A DNA stretch of 64,000 nucleotides from Sphingobium sp. Leaf26 (GTDB taxonomy: Bacteria > Pseudomonadota > Alphaproteobacteria > Sphingomonadales > Sphingomonadaceae). The stretch covers positions 1-64,000 of the forward strand of contig NZ_LMKV01000033.1 of NCBI RefSeq assembly GCF_001421665.1, given 5' to 3'. Position 1 is the stretch's first letter, and each line of letters opens with the position of its first letter. The position numbers were made by a program, and so were the translations under genes. Of this stretch, positions 24,667 to 33,135 are shown piece after piece. Under the pieces are notes generated by a model that was given only the letters and a program-made list of their open reading frames with translations, was not told the DNA's origin and did not search any database.

Positions 24667-26043
24667 TCATCCCTTGCTGCGGCGATAGGCCTCCAGCGCG
24701 CGTTCCCGCCCTTCGCGATGGCCGATGATCTTGGCCGGGTAGCTGGACGGCCGCACATCATGCGCGTCGGGATCGTGAATGGCGTCGTCCGGCAGGTCCG
24801 TCAGTTCGGGCACCCACTCCCGAATATAGCCGGCTGCGTCGAATTTCTCCGATTGCGTCAGCGGCGCCATGATGCGGGTGAAGAGGTTGGCGTCGACACC
24901 GCTCCCCGCCACCCACTGCCAGTTGACGCTATTATTGGCATAATCGGCATCGACCAGCGTGTCCCAGAACCAGCGCGCGCCATGTCGCCAGTCGATCAGC
25001 AGATGCTTGATCAGGAAGCTGGCGGCAATCATGCGCACTCGGTTATGCATCCATCCCGTGGCCCAAAGTTGCCGCATGCCGGCATCGACGATCGGATAGC
25101 CGGTGCGACCCGTTTTCCAGGCGGTGAAATCCGCGCCCGCCTCCCGCAGGTCGCGCCAGTTCAGCCGATCGAAATCCGACCGCGCATTGGCCGATCCGTA
25201 GGTCGGCAGTTCGCAAATCTGCACATGGGCATAATCCCGCCAGATCAGTTCCTTGAGGAATATAGTTGCATCATGACCTGAACCTTCCACCCGGTGCCAG
25301 ACATGGGCAGGCGACACTTCGCCAAAGTGGAGATGGGGGGACAGGCGCGACGTCCCCTCAACAGACGGCAGATTACGGGCGGTGGGATAGTCGCCAATCT
25401 CGTCCAGGAAATTGGCCACATTGGCCCGCGCGCCTTTCTCGCCCGGCGTCCAGTCGTCGGCAAAGCCCTTCGCCCAGTCCGGCTCTTCCGGCAGGAGCGA
25501 CCAGTCCGCCAGCGCTTCGCTCTTCGGCCACGTCGCTGGCGCCGGAATATCCGCGGGCGCCGGATGCGGCGGCGAAGGCGGCATATGCGCCATCACCGCG
25601 CGGGCGAAAGGCGTATAGATGCGATACATGCCACCTGTTCCCGTCCGCACCGCGCCCGGCGGCAACAGCAGGGCGCCGTCATGCAGACACAGGTCCAGCA
25701 GCTTGGCCACCGCTTTTTCCGCATTGCGCCACCAGGGTTCATAATGATGCAGCGCATGGACCCGCGACGCGCCCACCTCCCGCGCGATCGCCGCCAACAT
25801 ATCCGCGCTCTTGCCCCGCCGCAGGATCAGCCTCGATCCCTTGTCCCGCAGGCTTTCGTCCAGACGGGTCAGGCTATGGTGCAGCCACCAGCGCGCCGCA
25901 CCGCCCATCGCCCATTGGCGCGGACTGTCATCGTCCAGCACATAGACGGGAATGACCGGCCCTTCGCTGATGGCGGCGGCCAGGGCGGCCTGATCGGACA
26001 GACGAAGATCCTGGCGGAGCCAGAGCAGGACGGGTTGAGACAT
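24667..26043 (-). CDS. phrB: Deoxyribodipyrimidine photolyase
   Basis: 458 residues from the ATG at 26043 (MSQPVLLWLRQDLRLSD), the classic N-terminal antenna domain start. The FAD domain shows TSRLSPHLHFGEVSP, the tryptophan-rich WRDYAHV and TGYPIVDAGMRQLWATGWMHNR, and later DWRHGARWFWDTLVDADYANN with WQW. These fit class I CPD photolyases, which split UV dimers using light. The predicted transcript continues into cfa. No LexA site is seen in the 220-base gap before it. Confidence 0.94.
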   Translation of the reverse strand: MSQPVLLWLRQDLRLSDQAALAAAISEGPVIPVYVLDDDSPRQWAMGGAARWWLHHSLTRLDESLRDKGSRLILRRGKSADMLAAIAREVGASRVHALHHYEPWWRNAEKAVAKLLDLCLHDGALLLPPGAVRTGTGGMYRIYTPFARAVMAHMPPSPPHPAPADIPAPATWPKSEALADWSLLPEEPDWAKGFADDWTPGEKGARANVANFLDEIGDYPTARNLPSVEGTSRLSPHLHFGEVSPAHVWHRVEGSGHDATIFLKELIWRDYAHVQICELPTYGSANARSDFDRLNWRDLREAGADFTAWKTGRTGYPIVDAGMRQLWATGWMHNRVRMIAASFLIKHLLIDWRHGARWFWDTLVDADYANNSVNWQWVAGSGVDANLFTRIMAPLTQSEKFDAAGYIREWVPELTDLPDDAIHDPDAHDVRPSSYPAKIIGHREGRERALEAYRRSKG

Positions 26044-26264
26044 GGAACAGGCAATGCGCCCCGTGGCACGGGGTTCCAAGCGGCCATTGGGGCATCTTGC
26101 TTTACGATATGCCGGCAACATTTCGTCGCAAAACGAAGGACAGACGATTCGCTAGATGGACGCGAAGGCTCCCCGTGCCTATTCTACAATTCACGCCGAT
26201 GTGCGGCGCGACGGCGGTCTTTCAGGGGACAGGGAACCGCCGCTACTATGTCTTTGGGGAAATC

Positions 26265-26750
26265 ATGGCTTCCATGCCGAACGAACAGGAAACGGGATAC
26301 CGGCCATGCGTCGGCATCATGCTCGTGAATATGGATGGCAAAGTGTTCGTCGGCCAGCGGCTCGATAATGTCGTCGAAGCCTGGCAGATGCCACAGGGCG
26401 GCATTGACGAGGGCGAGGAGGCAAAGGCCGCCGCGTTGCGCGAACTGGAGGAAGAAACCGGCATCCGCAGCGATCTGGTCGAGATCATCGCCACCGCCAA
26501 GGACGAGCATTTCTATGATCTGCCGCCTGAACTGGTGGGCAAGCTGTGGGGCGGCAAATATCGCGGCCAGCGTCAGTTCTGGTTCCTGGCCCGCTTCATC
26601 GGCCAGGATAGCGACGTCAATATCCAGACAAGACATCCCGAGTTTCGGGAATGGCGCTGGACGGCGCCCGACACGCTGCCGGACCTGATCGTGCCCTTCA
26701 AGCGCAAGCTGTACCGCGACATATTGCAGGAGTTCCGGGCGCTTATCTGA
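26265..26750 (+). CDS. rppH: RNA pyrophosphohydrolase RppH (Nudix)
   Basis: 161 residues from the ATG after GGGGAAATC. The full Nudix box runs from GGIDEGEEAK through ALRELEEETGI. N-terminal GYRPCVGIML and the QMPQGG stretch, and later HFYDLPPEL and KYRGQRQFWFL, are characteristic of RppH rather than other Nudix hydrolases. It removes pyrophosphate from mRNA 5' ends, which starts decay. An open frame extends 56 codons upstream, but its residues do not resemble the family. Confidence 0.93.
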   Translation: MASMPNEQETGYRPCVGIMLVNMDGKVFVGQRLDNVVEAWQMPQGGIDEGEEAKAAALRELEEETGIRSDLVEIIATAKDEHFYDLPPELVGKLWGGKYRGQRQFWFLARFIGQDSDVNIQTRHPEFREWRWTAPDTLPDLIVPFKRKLYRDILQEFRALI

Positions 26751-26805
26751 CCGGATGAGCATTTTGGGGGCTTAAAATCTGCTGTCGCTTGTTTATGACG
26801 GGCCT

Positions 26806-27714
26806 ATGCATGCCCGTCTAATACCCTTGTCGTTACTGATCGCTGCCCTGCCTGCCGCCGCGCAGGCAGCCGAATCGGCCCTGCTACCGCCCGCCGTGCG
26901 CGAGATGATGGAAGCGGCGATCGCCAACGGCAATGAAACCGACATTGCCACAGTGTCCAAGATCGCCAAGCAGACCAATCCAGCATCGGCCGACGAAATC
27001 CAGCGCATGGTGAATAGCTGGAAGGAACGGACCAAGGCCACGCATGACACGGTGATTCGCGAAGCACGCTTCAACGAGCTATGGACCGGCCGTGTCGAGG
27101 CCGGCGGCTTCCGCTCCACCGGTTCCACCAGCGAACTGGGCATCAGCGCATCGGCCACGGCGACCCGCGCCGGCCTGCAATGGTCGCACAAACTGACGGC
27201 CGCCGCCGATTATCGCCGCGCCAATGGCGTCACCTCGCGCGAACGCTATTTCGCCGGCTATGAGCCGCGCTACGAATTCGACCCGCGCGGCTTCGCCTAT
27301 GGCCTCGCCCAGTTCGAGCGCGATACCTCGATCGGCTATGACGAACGCTACACCGCTTCGGTCGGCGTCGGTTACAAGCTGATCGTCAGCAAGCCGGTCG
27401 ATCTGTCCGCCGATATCGGTCCGTCGGTGCGTCATGCCAAATATATGATCGGCGACCGGGAAACGAAACTGGGCGTTCGCGGGTCTATGGCGCTGGCTTG
27501 GCGGGCCACCCCGACGGTGACGTTCAAGCAGACCGCGTCCGGCTATGCTGAAAGCGACGTCTACACGCTCAACGCCCTGTCCTCGGTCGAAACAAAGGTC
27601 AGCACGCGGCTCTCAGCGGCCTTTTCCTATAATATCCAATATGAGTCGGAGACATTGTTGACGACCCGCGACCTCGACACGCTGAGCCGCCTGACCCTGA
27701 CTTATGATTTCTAA
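26806..27714 (+). CDS. DUF481 (YdiY-like) outer-membrane protein
   Basis: 302 residues with a signal peptide (IPLSLLIAALPAAAQA). Residues 25-85 form a helical leader region. The rest alternates short aromatic beta-strands (FAYGLAQFERDTSIGYDERY, ASVGVGYKLIV, AAFSYNIQYESE) and ends in a terminal Phe (LTLTYDF), as expected for a beta-barrel inserted by BamA. This matches DUF481, described as salt-induced outer-membrane protein; the exact role is unknown. No good ribosome site is visible before the ATG. Confidence 0.85.
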   Translation: MHARLIPLSLLIAALPAAAQAAESALLPPAVREMMEAAIANGNETDIATVSKIAKQTNPASADEIQRMVNSWKERTKATHDTVIREARFNELWTGRVEAGGFRSTGSTSELGISASATATRAGLQWSHKLTAAADYRRANGVTSRERYFAGYEPRYEFDPRGFAYGLAQFERDTSIGYDERYTASVGVGYKLIVSKPVDLSADIGPSVRHAKYMIGDRETKLGVRGSMALAWRATPTVTFKQTASGYAESDVYTLNALSSVETKVSTRLSAAFSYNIQYESETLLTTRDLDTLSRLTLTYDF

Positions 27715-27773
27715 GCCACGCAATTTTATTGCGGGGGTGGAGAGAGGCCCGGCGCTCTGATAGACCAGAGCGG

Positions 27774-29018
27774 ATGAGGGATTTTTCATCGCAGGAACAA
27801 AGGTTGCTCGACCGCGCGGCCGCCGCGCCGATGCTGGCGCAGACGCAGGCCTGGGCGGCGATCAACAGCGGATCGCGCAATCTGGCCGGCCTTGCCCGCA
27901 TGGCGGATATGCTGGCGGACGCTTTCTCCATCCTGCCAGGCGACCTGCGCCTGATCGATCCGGCCCCGGTCGACAGCGTTACGCCGGACGGCCACGTCCA
28001 GCCGATCGTCCATGGCCGGCATCTTCACCTGACGGTCCGGCCCGAAGCCCCGATCCGGCTGTTGCTGACCGGCCATATGGACACGGTCTTTCCCGTCGAT
28101 CATGCCTTTCAGGATCAGCGCTGGCTGGAACCGGGCATATTGAACGGTCCCGGCGTCGCCGACATGAAGGGCGGGATCGCCGTCATGCTGGCGGCACTGG
28201 CCGCGATCGAGCAATCGGAGGCGGTGGCGACGCTCGGCTACGACGTCATCATCAACAGCGACGAGGAAGTGGGCAGCGCCTCCTCCGCCCCGCTGCTCAG
28301 GACAGCAGCGGCCGACAAGCTCGCCGCCTTCACTTACGAACCCTCCGCCCTGCCGGACGGCACCCTTGCCGGTGCACGGGCCGGAAGCGGCAATTTTTCG
28401 ATCATCGTCACCGGCCTCAGCGCCCATGCCGGCCGCAATCCCGATGATGGCCGCAACGCGCTACTGGCAGCCGCCGACCTGGCGCTGCGGCTGAAGGCGG
28501 GCAGCGGCTCCGGCTTCTCCTGTAATCCCGCGAAGATCGACGGCGGCAGCCCCAATAATGTCGTGCCCGACCATGCGGTGCTGCGCGTCAATTTCCGACC
28601 TCGCACGCCAGCGGACGAGATCGCCGCTCGCGCCCTGATCGACGGAGCCATGGCCAATGTCGCGCGCGACCATGACGTCAGCCTGCATCTGCACGGCAGC
28701 TTCGGCCGTCCGCCCAAACCGATGGATGGCAAGGCGCAGGCGCTGTTCGGGCTGGTCCGCCAATGCGGCGCGGACCTGGGCCTCAGCATCGGCTGGCGCG
28801 ATACCGGCGGCGTGTGCGACGGCAACAATATCGCGGCCTGCGGCGTGCCGGTGGTCGATACCATGGGTGTGCGCGGCGGCAGCATCCATAGCGATTCCGA
28901 ATTTCTGCTGACCGACAGCCTGCCCGAACGGGCACGATTGTCGGCGCTGGCGCTATGGCGCATCGCGCAGGGGCAATTCATACCAGGACATAATCAGACA
29001 GAGGGGATGACCGCTTGA
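27774..29018 (+). CDS. M20-family zinc hydrolase in the arginine succinyltransferase operon
   Basis: 414 residues from the ATG at 27774. It is an M20/M25/M40 amidohydrolase: LLTGHMDTVFP with the first metal His/Asp, GPGVADMKGGIAVML with the bridging Asp, NSDEEVGS with the catalytic and metal Glu, a dimerisation domain, and a late His in GGSIHSDSEF. Its stop overlaps the astA start (TTGA), placing it in an operation with astA and astB. It may take the place of AstE (succinylglutamate desuccinylase), which belongs to a different zinc enzyme family; that substitution is inference. Confidence 0.88.
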   Translation: MRDFSSQEQRLLDRAAAAPMLAQTQAWAAINSGSRNLAGLARMADMLADAFSILPGDLRLIDPAPVDSVTPDGHVQPIVHGRHLHLTVRPEAPIRLLLTGHMDTVFPVDHAFQDQRWLEPGILNGPGVADMKGGIAVMLAALAAIEQSEAVATLGYDVIINSDEEVGSASSAPLLRTAAADKLAAFTYEPSALPDGTLAGARAGSGNFSIIVTGLSAHAGRNPDDGRNALLAAADLALRLKAGSGSGFSCNPAKIDGGSPNNVVPDHAVLRVNFRPRTPADEIAARALIDGAMANVARDHDVSLHLHGSFGRPPKPMDGKAQALFGLVRQCGADLGLSIGWRDTGGVCDGNNIAACGVPVVDTMGVRGGSIHSDSEFLLTDSLPERARLSALALWRIAQGQFIPGHNQTEGMTA

Positions 29019-30034
29019 GCTTCATCATGCGCATCGCGCGCGCGGACGATCTGCAAACGCTCTATGAAATGGCCAAGCTGACCGGCGGTGGCTTTACCAA
29101 CCTGCCGCCTGATCGCACCGCGCTGGCCGCCAAGCTGGAACGCACCGAAAAGGCACTGGCGCGCGAAGGCGACGGCATAGAAGACGAGCTGATCGTCATG
29201 GTGCTGGAAAATGTCGAAACGGGGCAGGTGCGCGGCACGTGCCAGATTTTTTCCACCGTGGGGCAAAGCTGGCCCTTCTACAGCTATCGTCTGGGCGTGC
29301 TGACCCAGCATAGCCGGGAACTGGGCCGCACCTTCCGCGCGCAGATGCTGTCGCTGACCACCGATCTGGAAGGATCGGCGGAGGTCGGCGGCCTGTTCCT
29401 GCATCCGCGTGAGCGGGCGGAGGGGCTGGGGCTTTTGCTCGCGCGCAGCCGCTATCTCTATATCCGCGCCCATCGTAGCCGCTTCGGCGACAAGGTGCTG
29501 GCCGAACTGCGCGGTGTCATCGACGAAGCGGGCGGGTCGCCCTTCTGGGATGGCCTGGCCGGGCGCTTCTTCGGCATGAATTTTCAGGAGGCGGACGAAT
29601 TCAATGCGGTCAACGGCAACCAGTTCATCGCGGACCTGATGCCCAAGACGCCGATCTATACCGCCATGCTGACCGACAGTGCCCGCGCCGTCATCGGCCT
29701 GCCCCATCCCAATGGCCGCGCGGCGATGCGGATGCTGGAGACGGAGGGCTTCGACAATGCCGGCTATGTCGATATTTTCGACGGCGGCCCGACCATGGTG
29801 GGGCAGATCGACCAGTTACGGACCATCGCCGGCGCGCGCGACGTCACCCTGTCCGCCACCCATGACAAGGGCGGGGACAAGATGCTGATCGCGACTGGCC
29901 GGCTGGCCGACTATCGCTGCACCTGGGGCTTCGTGTTGCAGGACGACAAGGGCGCCGTGTCGCTCGACGCCGCCAGCGCAGCACGGCTTGGCCTCGACAT
30001 CGGCGGTTCCTTCACCATGGCGGGGCGGGCATGA
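29015..30034 (+). CDS. astA: Arginine N-succinyltransferase AstA
   Basis: 339 residues from a TTG start with GAGGGG at good spacing, overlapping the hydrolase stop; an ATG four codons later is the alternative. The protein opens MRIARADDLQTLYEMAKLTG, then TNLPPDR, and later FGMNFQEADEFNAVNGNQFI and ELMP-like DLMPKTPIY, all typical of the AstA fold. It transfers succinyl from succinyl-CoA to arginine, the first step of the AST pathway. It is followed by astB with an ATGA overlap. Confidence 0.95.
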   Translation: MSFIMRIARADDLQTLYEMAKLTGGGFTNLPPDRTALAAKLERTEKALAREGDGIEDELIVMVLENVETGQVRGTCQIFSTVGQSWPFYSYRLGVLTQHSRELGRTFRAQMLSLTTDLEGSAEVGGLFLHPRERAEGLGLLLARSRYLYIRAHRSRFGDKVLAELRGVIDEAGGSPFWDGLAGRFFGMNFQEADEFNAVNGNQFIADLMPKTPIYTAMLTDSARAVIGLPHPNGRAAMRMLETEGFDNAGYVDIFDGGPTMVGQIDQLRTIAGARDVTLSATHDKGGDKMLIATGRLADYRCTWGFVLQDDKGAVSLDAASAARLGLDIGGSFTMAGRA

Positions 30035-31293
30035 GCGTCAGGGAAATCAATTTCGACGGGATCATCGGTCCCAGCCACAATTATGCCGGGCTCAGCCTCG
30101 GCAACCTTGCCTCCTCGCGCAATGCCGGCGCGGTATCGCACCCGCGCGCGGCGGCGCTGCAAGGTCTGGAGAAGATGCGCGGCAACATCCGCCTCGGCCT
30201 GACCCAGGGCATCTTCCTGCCGCAATGGCGGCCCGACGTCGCGTGGCTGACGAAGCTGGGCACCGATGTCGGCAATGCAGAGCCGCATATCAGGGCGGCG
30301 GCCATGTCCGCCTCCTCCATGTGGGCGGCCAATGCCGCGACCGTCTCGCCGGCCAGCGATACGGCGGACGGGCGCATCCACCTGACCGTGGCCAATCTCG
30401 TCACCATGCCGCATCGCAGCCATGAATGGCCGCAGACGCTGGCGCAGTTGCGCATTGCCTTTTCCGACAGCCGTGCCTTTGCCGTGCATGATCCGATCCC
30501 GGCCCCCTTCGGTGACGAGGGCGCAGCCAATCATATGCGGCTGGCGCAGAGCCATGGCGAGGCCGGCGTCGAGGTGTTCGTCTATGGCCGATCAGGCGGT
30601 GCCTTCCCGGCCCGCCAGCATGTCGAGGCGAGCAAGGCGATCGCCCGCAACCATGGCCTCGATCCCGCCCGCACCCTGTTCGTGGAGCAGTCCGAAGCGG
30701 CGATCGCCGCCGGCGCCTTCCACAACGACGTCGTAGCGGTTGCCAACGAACATGTGCTCTTCACCCATGAGCAGGCCTTCGCCGACAAGGAGGCCTTCTA
30801 CGCCGACCTGCGCGCCGCCCTGCCATGCGTCGAGATTGTCGAGGTGCCGGCCAGCGCCGTCAGCCTTGCCGACGCGATCAGATCCTATCTGTTCAACGCG
30901 CAACTCGTCACCCTGCCCGATGGCGGCGGCATGGCCCTGATCCTGCCGTCCGAGGCGCAGGAGACGCCAACTGTCTGGAGTTGGCTGGAGCAGATGATCG
31001 CCGGCAACGGCCCGATCCGCCGGTTGGTGCCGGTCGATGTGCGGCAATCCATGGCCAATGGCGGTGGCCCTGCCTGCCTGCGCCTGCGCGTCGTCGCCGA
31101 TCCCGCCGACATCGACCCCCGCTTCCTGGTGGACGAGGCACGGCTGGACGATATTGCGCAAATCCTGTCCCAATATTGGCCAGAATCCATAGAACCCCAG
31201 GATTTGAGCGACACACGGCTGATTGCCCGGATCGAACAATCATGGTTAACTCTTGTTGACCATTTGCAGCTGTCGGGCGACTTGTCTCCCTGA
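30031..31293 (+). CDS. astB: N-succinylarginine dihydrolase AstB
   Basis: 420 residues. The start REINFDGIIGPSHNYAGLS is a clear AstB signature. The catalytic His lies in GAFHNDVVAVAN (about 233), and the catalytic Cys in NGGGPACLRLRV near residue 350. It converts succinylarginine to succinylornithine, ammonia and CO2. astC, astD and a true astE are not in the window. The operon order hydrolase-astA-astB links arginine use to nitrogen supply. Confidence 0.96.
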   Translation: MSVREINFDGIIGPSHNYAGLSLGNLASSRNAGAVSHPRAAALQGLEKMRGNIRLGLTQGIFLPQWRPDVAWLTKLGTDVGNAEPHIRAAAMSASSMWAANAATVSPASDTADGRIHLTVANLVTMPHRSHEWPQTLAQLRIAFSDSRAFAVHDPIPAPFGDEGAANHMRLAQSHGEAGVEVFVYGRSGGAFPARQHVEASKAIARNHGLDPARTLFVEQSEAAIAAGAFHNDVVAVANEHVLFTHEQAFADKEAFYADLRAALPCVEIVEVPASAVSLADAIRSYLFNAQLVTLPDGGGMALILPSEAQETPTVWSWLEQMIAGNGPIRRLVPVDVRQSMANGGGPACLRLRVVADPADIDPRFLVDEARLDDIAQILSQYWPESIEPQDLSDTRLIARIEQSWLTLVDHLQLSGDLSP

Positions 31294-31319
31294 CGGCGGG
31301 GCAAGCCGGACAGGATGAC

Positions 31320-31535
31320 ATGGAACGGATCAAGAGCCTCTTCATCATCAAGACCAAGTTCGAAGCGTTTCTGGTGATCTACGCGCTGGCGCTGGGCGCG
31401 GCCGAGCGCGGCCATGTCTATATGCAGCAATATCCCGGCACCGGCGGCCATCTGCTCGCACTGGCCTGTTCGGGCGCCGTCTTCATGGCGGGCGGCAAGA
31501 TCCTCGACGCGCTGGATTATCAGCGCGGGATATAG
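31320..31535 (+). CDS. Small conserved-looking membrane protein
   Basis: 71 residues from an ATG preceded by AGGATG. It reads as a short basic start (MERIKSLFIIKTKFE), two membrane segments (FLVIYALALGAAERG and HLLALACSGAVFMAGG) and a short polar end. No known family is recognised. It lies 26 bases after astB and may be the last gene of that transcript, but nothing ties it to arginine metabolism. Confidence 0.65.
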   Translation: MERIKSLFIIKTKFEAFLVIYALALGAAERGHVYMQQYPGTGGHLLALACSGAVFMAGGKILDALDYQRGI

Positions 31536-31633
31536 GACCAAAATTCGTTCCGTTACCGATCTAAATTGACGACATCTATCTTCTGTTCTGGTTTATCATG
31601 ACTGCGTTCACGATATCGGACCGGAGGTGGATG

Positions 31634-32515
31634 ATGGATGATCGACGCAGGCGTAGCGTGTCCGCTGCTGAACTGGTGCGCAATTTCGCCCATTGGCGTG
31701 ACGTCGGATCGCGCGAGCCGGTGATGGTGACCCATCATGGCCGGGAAACCCATATATTCATGGGATTGGATCGCTTTCGTGCGATGGCGACCGAAGATGA
31801 CGGCGCAAAGACGACCGATCGTCTATTCGAACTCGCCACACGGATGAACCAGGGTCTGATCGTGTGTCGCGCCGACTTATCCGTCGAATATGTCAATGGC
31901 GTCGCGCTGGCGATGGCCAAGCGCTTGGACCGGCATCTGGAAGAACAGAGATTGTGGGATGCCTTTCCCGAACTTTCCGGGACATTGATGGAGGCGCATA
32001 TTCGCCATAGCCTGGCTTCGGGCGAAGCGAGCGGGGCCGATATTCCGTCTCCCTTTCGCGACGATGTATGGCTGCATGTCCAGACGTTCCCGTTTTCCGG
32101 CGGCGTAGCGCTGCTGTTGCGGGACATCACGGCTGACATGCAGCGTCACCGGCTGGCCGACGTCAAATCGGCGATCCTCAAGGCGATGGGCGTCCACGGC
32201 GGCGTCGGTTATGTGCGGGTATCGATGCGCGGCTTCATCGATGTGGTGAACGACAGTTTCTGTGCGATGGTTGGCCTGACCGCCGATCGACTGGCTAATG
32301 TGCCGGTTGCCGACTTGGTCGCGCTGCCCGCCCGCCCTCATTTCCGCGAACAGATGGAGTGGGTGCTGCGTGGCGGCGGCGACATGCGCTTCGCGACGCA
32401 GTTCCTGTCCAACGACGGGTCGTTCGTACCCATCGACGCGGCCATCGCACGACTGCAGGGCATTTATGGCACGGAAGGCGCTGTGATCGTCGTGACCCCT
32501 ACAACCGGCGGCTGA
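31634..32515 (+). CDS. Phd/YefM-like domain fused to two PAS domains
   Basis: 293 residues from the second of two ATGs, six bases after GGAGG. Residues 8-52 look like an antitoxin of the Phd/YefM type: VSAAELVRNFAHWRDV, then EPVMVTHHGRETHIFMGLDRFRAM, the usual pattern of helix, strand with H(G)R, and hydrophobic helix. Two PAS-like domains follow (about 60-165, with VCRADLSVEYVN and ending LLLRDIT; about 172-290, with VSMRGFIDVVNDSFCAMVGL). There is no kinase, GGDEF or other output domain and no neighbouring toxin. The simplest reading is a one-component sensor with a Phd-type DNA-binding end. This is inference from pattern. Confidence 0.7.
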   Translation: MDDRRRRSVSAAELVRNFAHWRDVGSREPVMVTHHGRETHIFMGLDRFRAMATEDDGAKTTDRLFELATRMNQGLIVCRADLSVEYVNGVALAMAKRLDRHLEEQRLWDAFPELSGTLMEAHIRHSLASGEASGADIPSPFRDDVWLHVQTFPFSGGVALLLRDITADMQRHRLADVKSAILKAMGVHGGVGYVRVSMRGFIDVVNDSFCAMVGLTADRLANVPVADLVALPARPHFREQMEWVLRGGGDMRFATQFLSNDGSFVPIDAAIARLQGIYGTEGAVIVVTPTTGG

Positions 32516-32685
32516 ATTTGCATCAACAACATCCATATTAGAGGATGCGCGGAGGGTTTCGGTAAGCTTTGCCGAAAAGGCTGAATTTTCATACGTCGGA
32601 GGCCGCCAATGCCTGTGTAAAATGTGTGAAGTGCAAATGCGGCAAACCAACAGGATATTGACCAGCGAGCCATAGCATCGCCGTC

Positions 32686-33135
32686 ATGTCATACGATAAC
32701 GCCCGCTCCTCCGCCCAACCGCGCTGGCTGCTGATCCGGCTCCTCCGTCATCAGGCCGGCAGCAGCCTGATCGAAGCAGCCTTCGCCTTGCCGGTGATGA
32801 TCCTGCTGCTGATGGGCATATTGGGCTATGGCAGTTGGTTCATGACCGCGCATAGCCTGCAACAGGCGGCAAACGACGCCGCCCGCGCTTCGGTCGCCGG
32901 ACTGACCACGACCGAGCGCCGCAGCCTGGTCGACCAGAGCGTCGTTGCCGCCCGTGCCGCCTTCCCCGCGCCCTCTGCCCAGACGATCGGCGTCACCACG
33001 GGCGAGAGCAGCGGCTATTACAGGGTCACGCTGCGCTATGATCTGACCAACGCGCCCCTGTTCGCCGCCATCCCGGTGCCGCTGCCCGCCAGCACGCTGG
33101 AACGCAGTGCGGTCGTGCGGGTCGCCGGCCAATGA
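32686..33135 (+). CDS. TadE-family pilus assembly protein
   Basis: 149 residues. After a basic N-terminus, GSSLIEAAFALPVMILLLMGILGYG is the TadE prepilin-like segment with the conserved Glu five residues after the processing site. SLQQAANDAARASVAG follows. TadE is a pseudopilin of the Flp/Tad system, cut by TadV. The stop overlaps tadG by ATGA. No tadA, cpaB or rcp genes are nearby, so this pair is outside a main tad locus. Confidence 0.85.
   Translation: MSYDNARSSAQPRWLLIRLLRHQAGSSLIEAAFALPVMILLLMGILGYGSWFMTAHSLQQAANDAARASVAGLTTTERRSLVDQSVVAARAAFPAPSAQTIGVTTGESSGYYRVTLRYDLTNAPLFAAIPVPLPASTLERSAVVRVAGQ

Noticed and set aside
31536..31630. TTGACG-containing promoter before the Phd-like/PAS gene
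   Set aside because: No -10 hexamer at acceptable spacing; the nearest candidate is 20 bases away.
31598..31633. Earlier start for the Phd-like/PAS gene
   Set aside because: The upstream ATG has no ribosome site, whereas GGAGG sits six bases before 31634.
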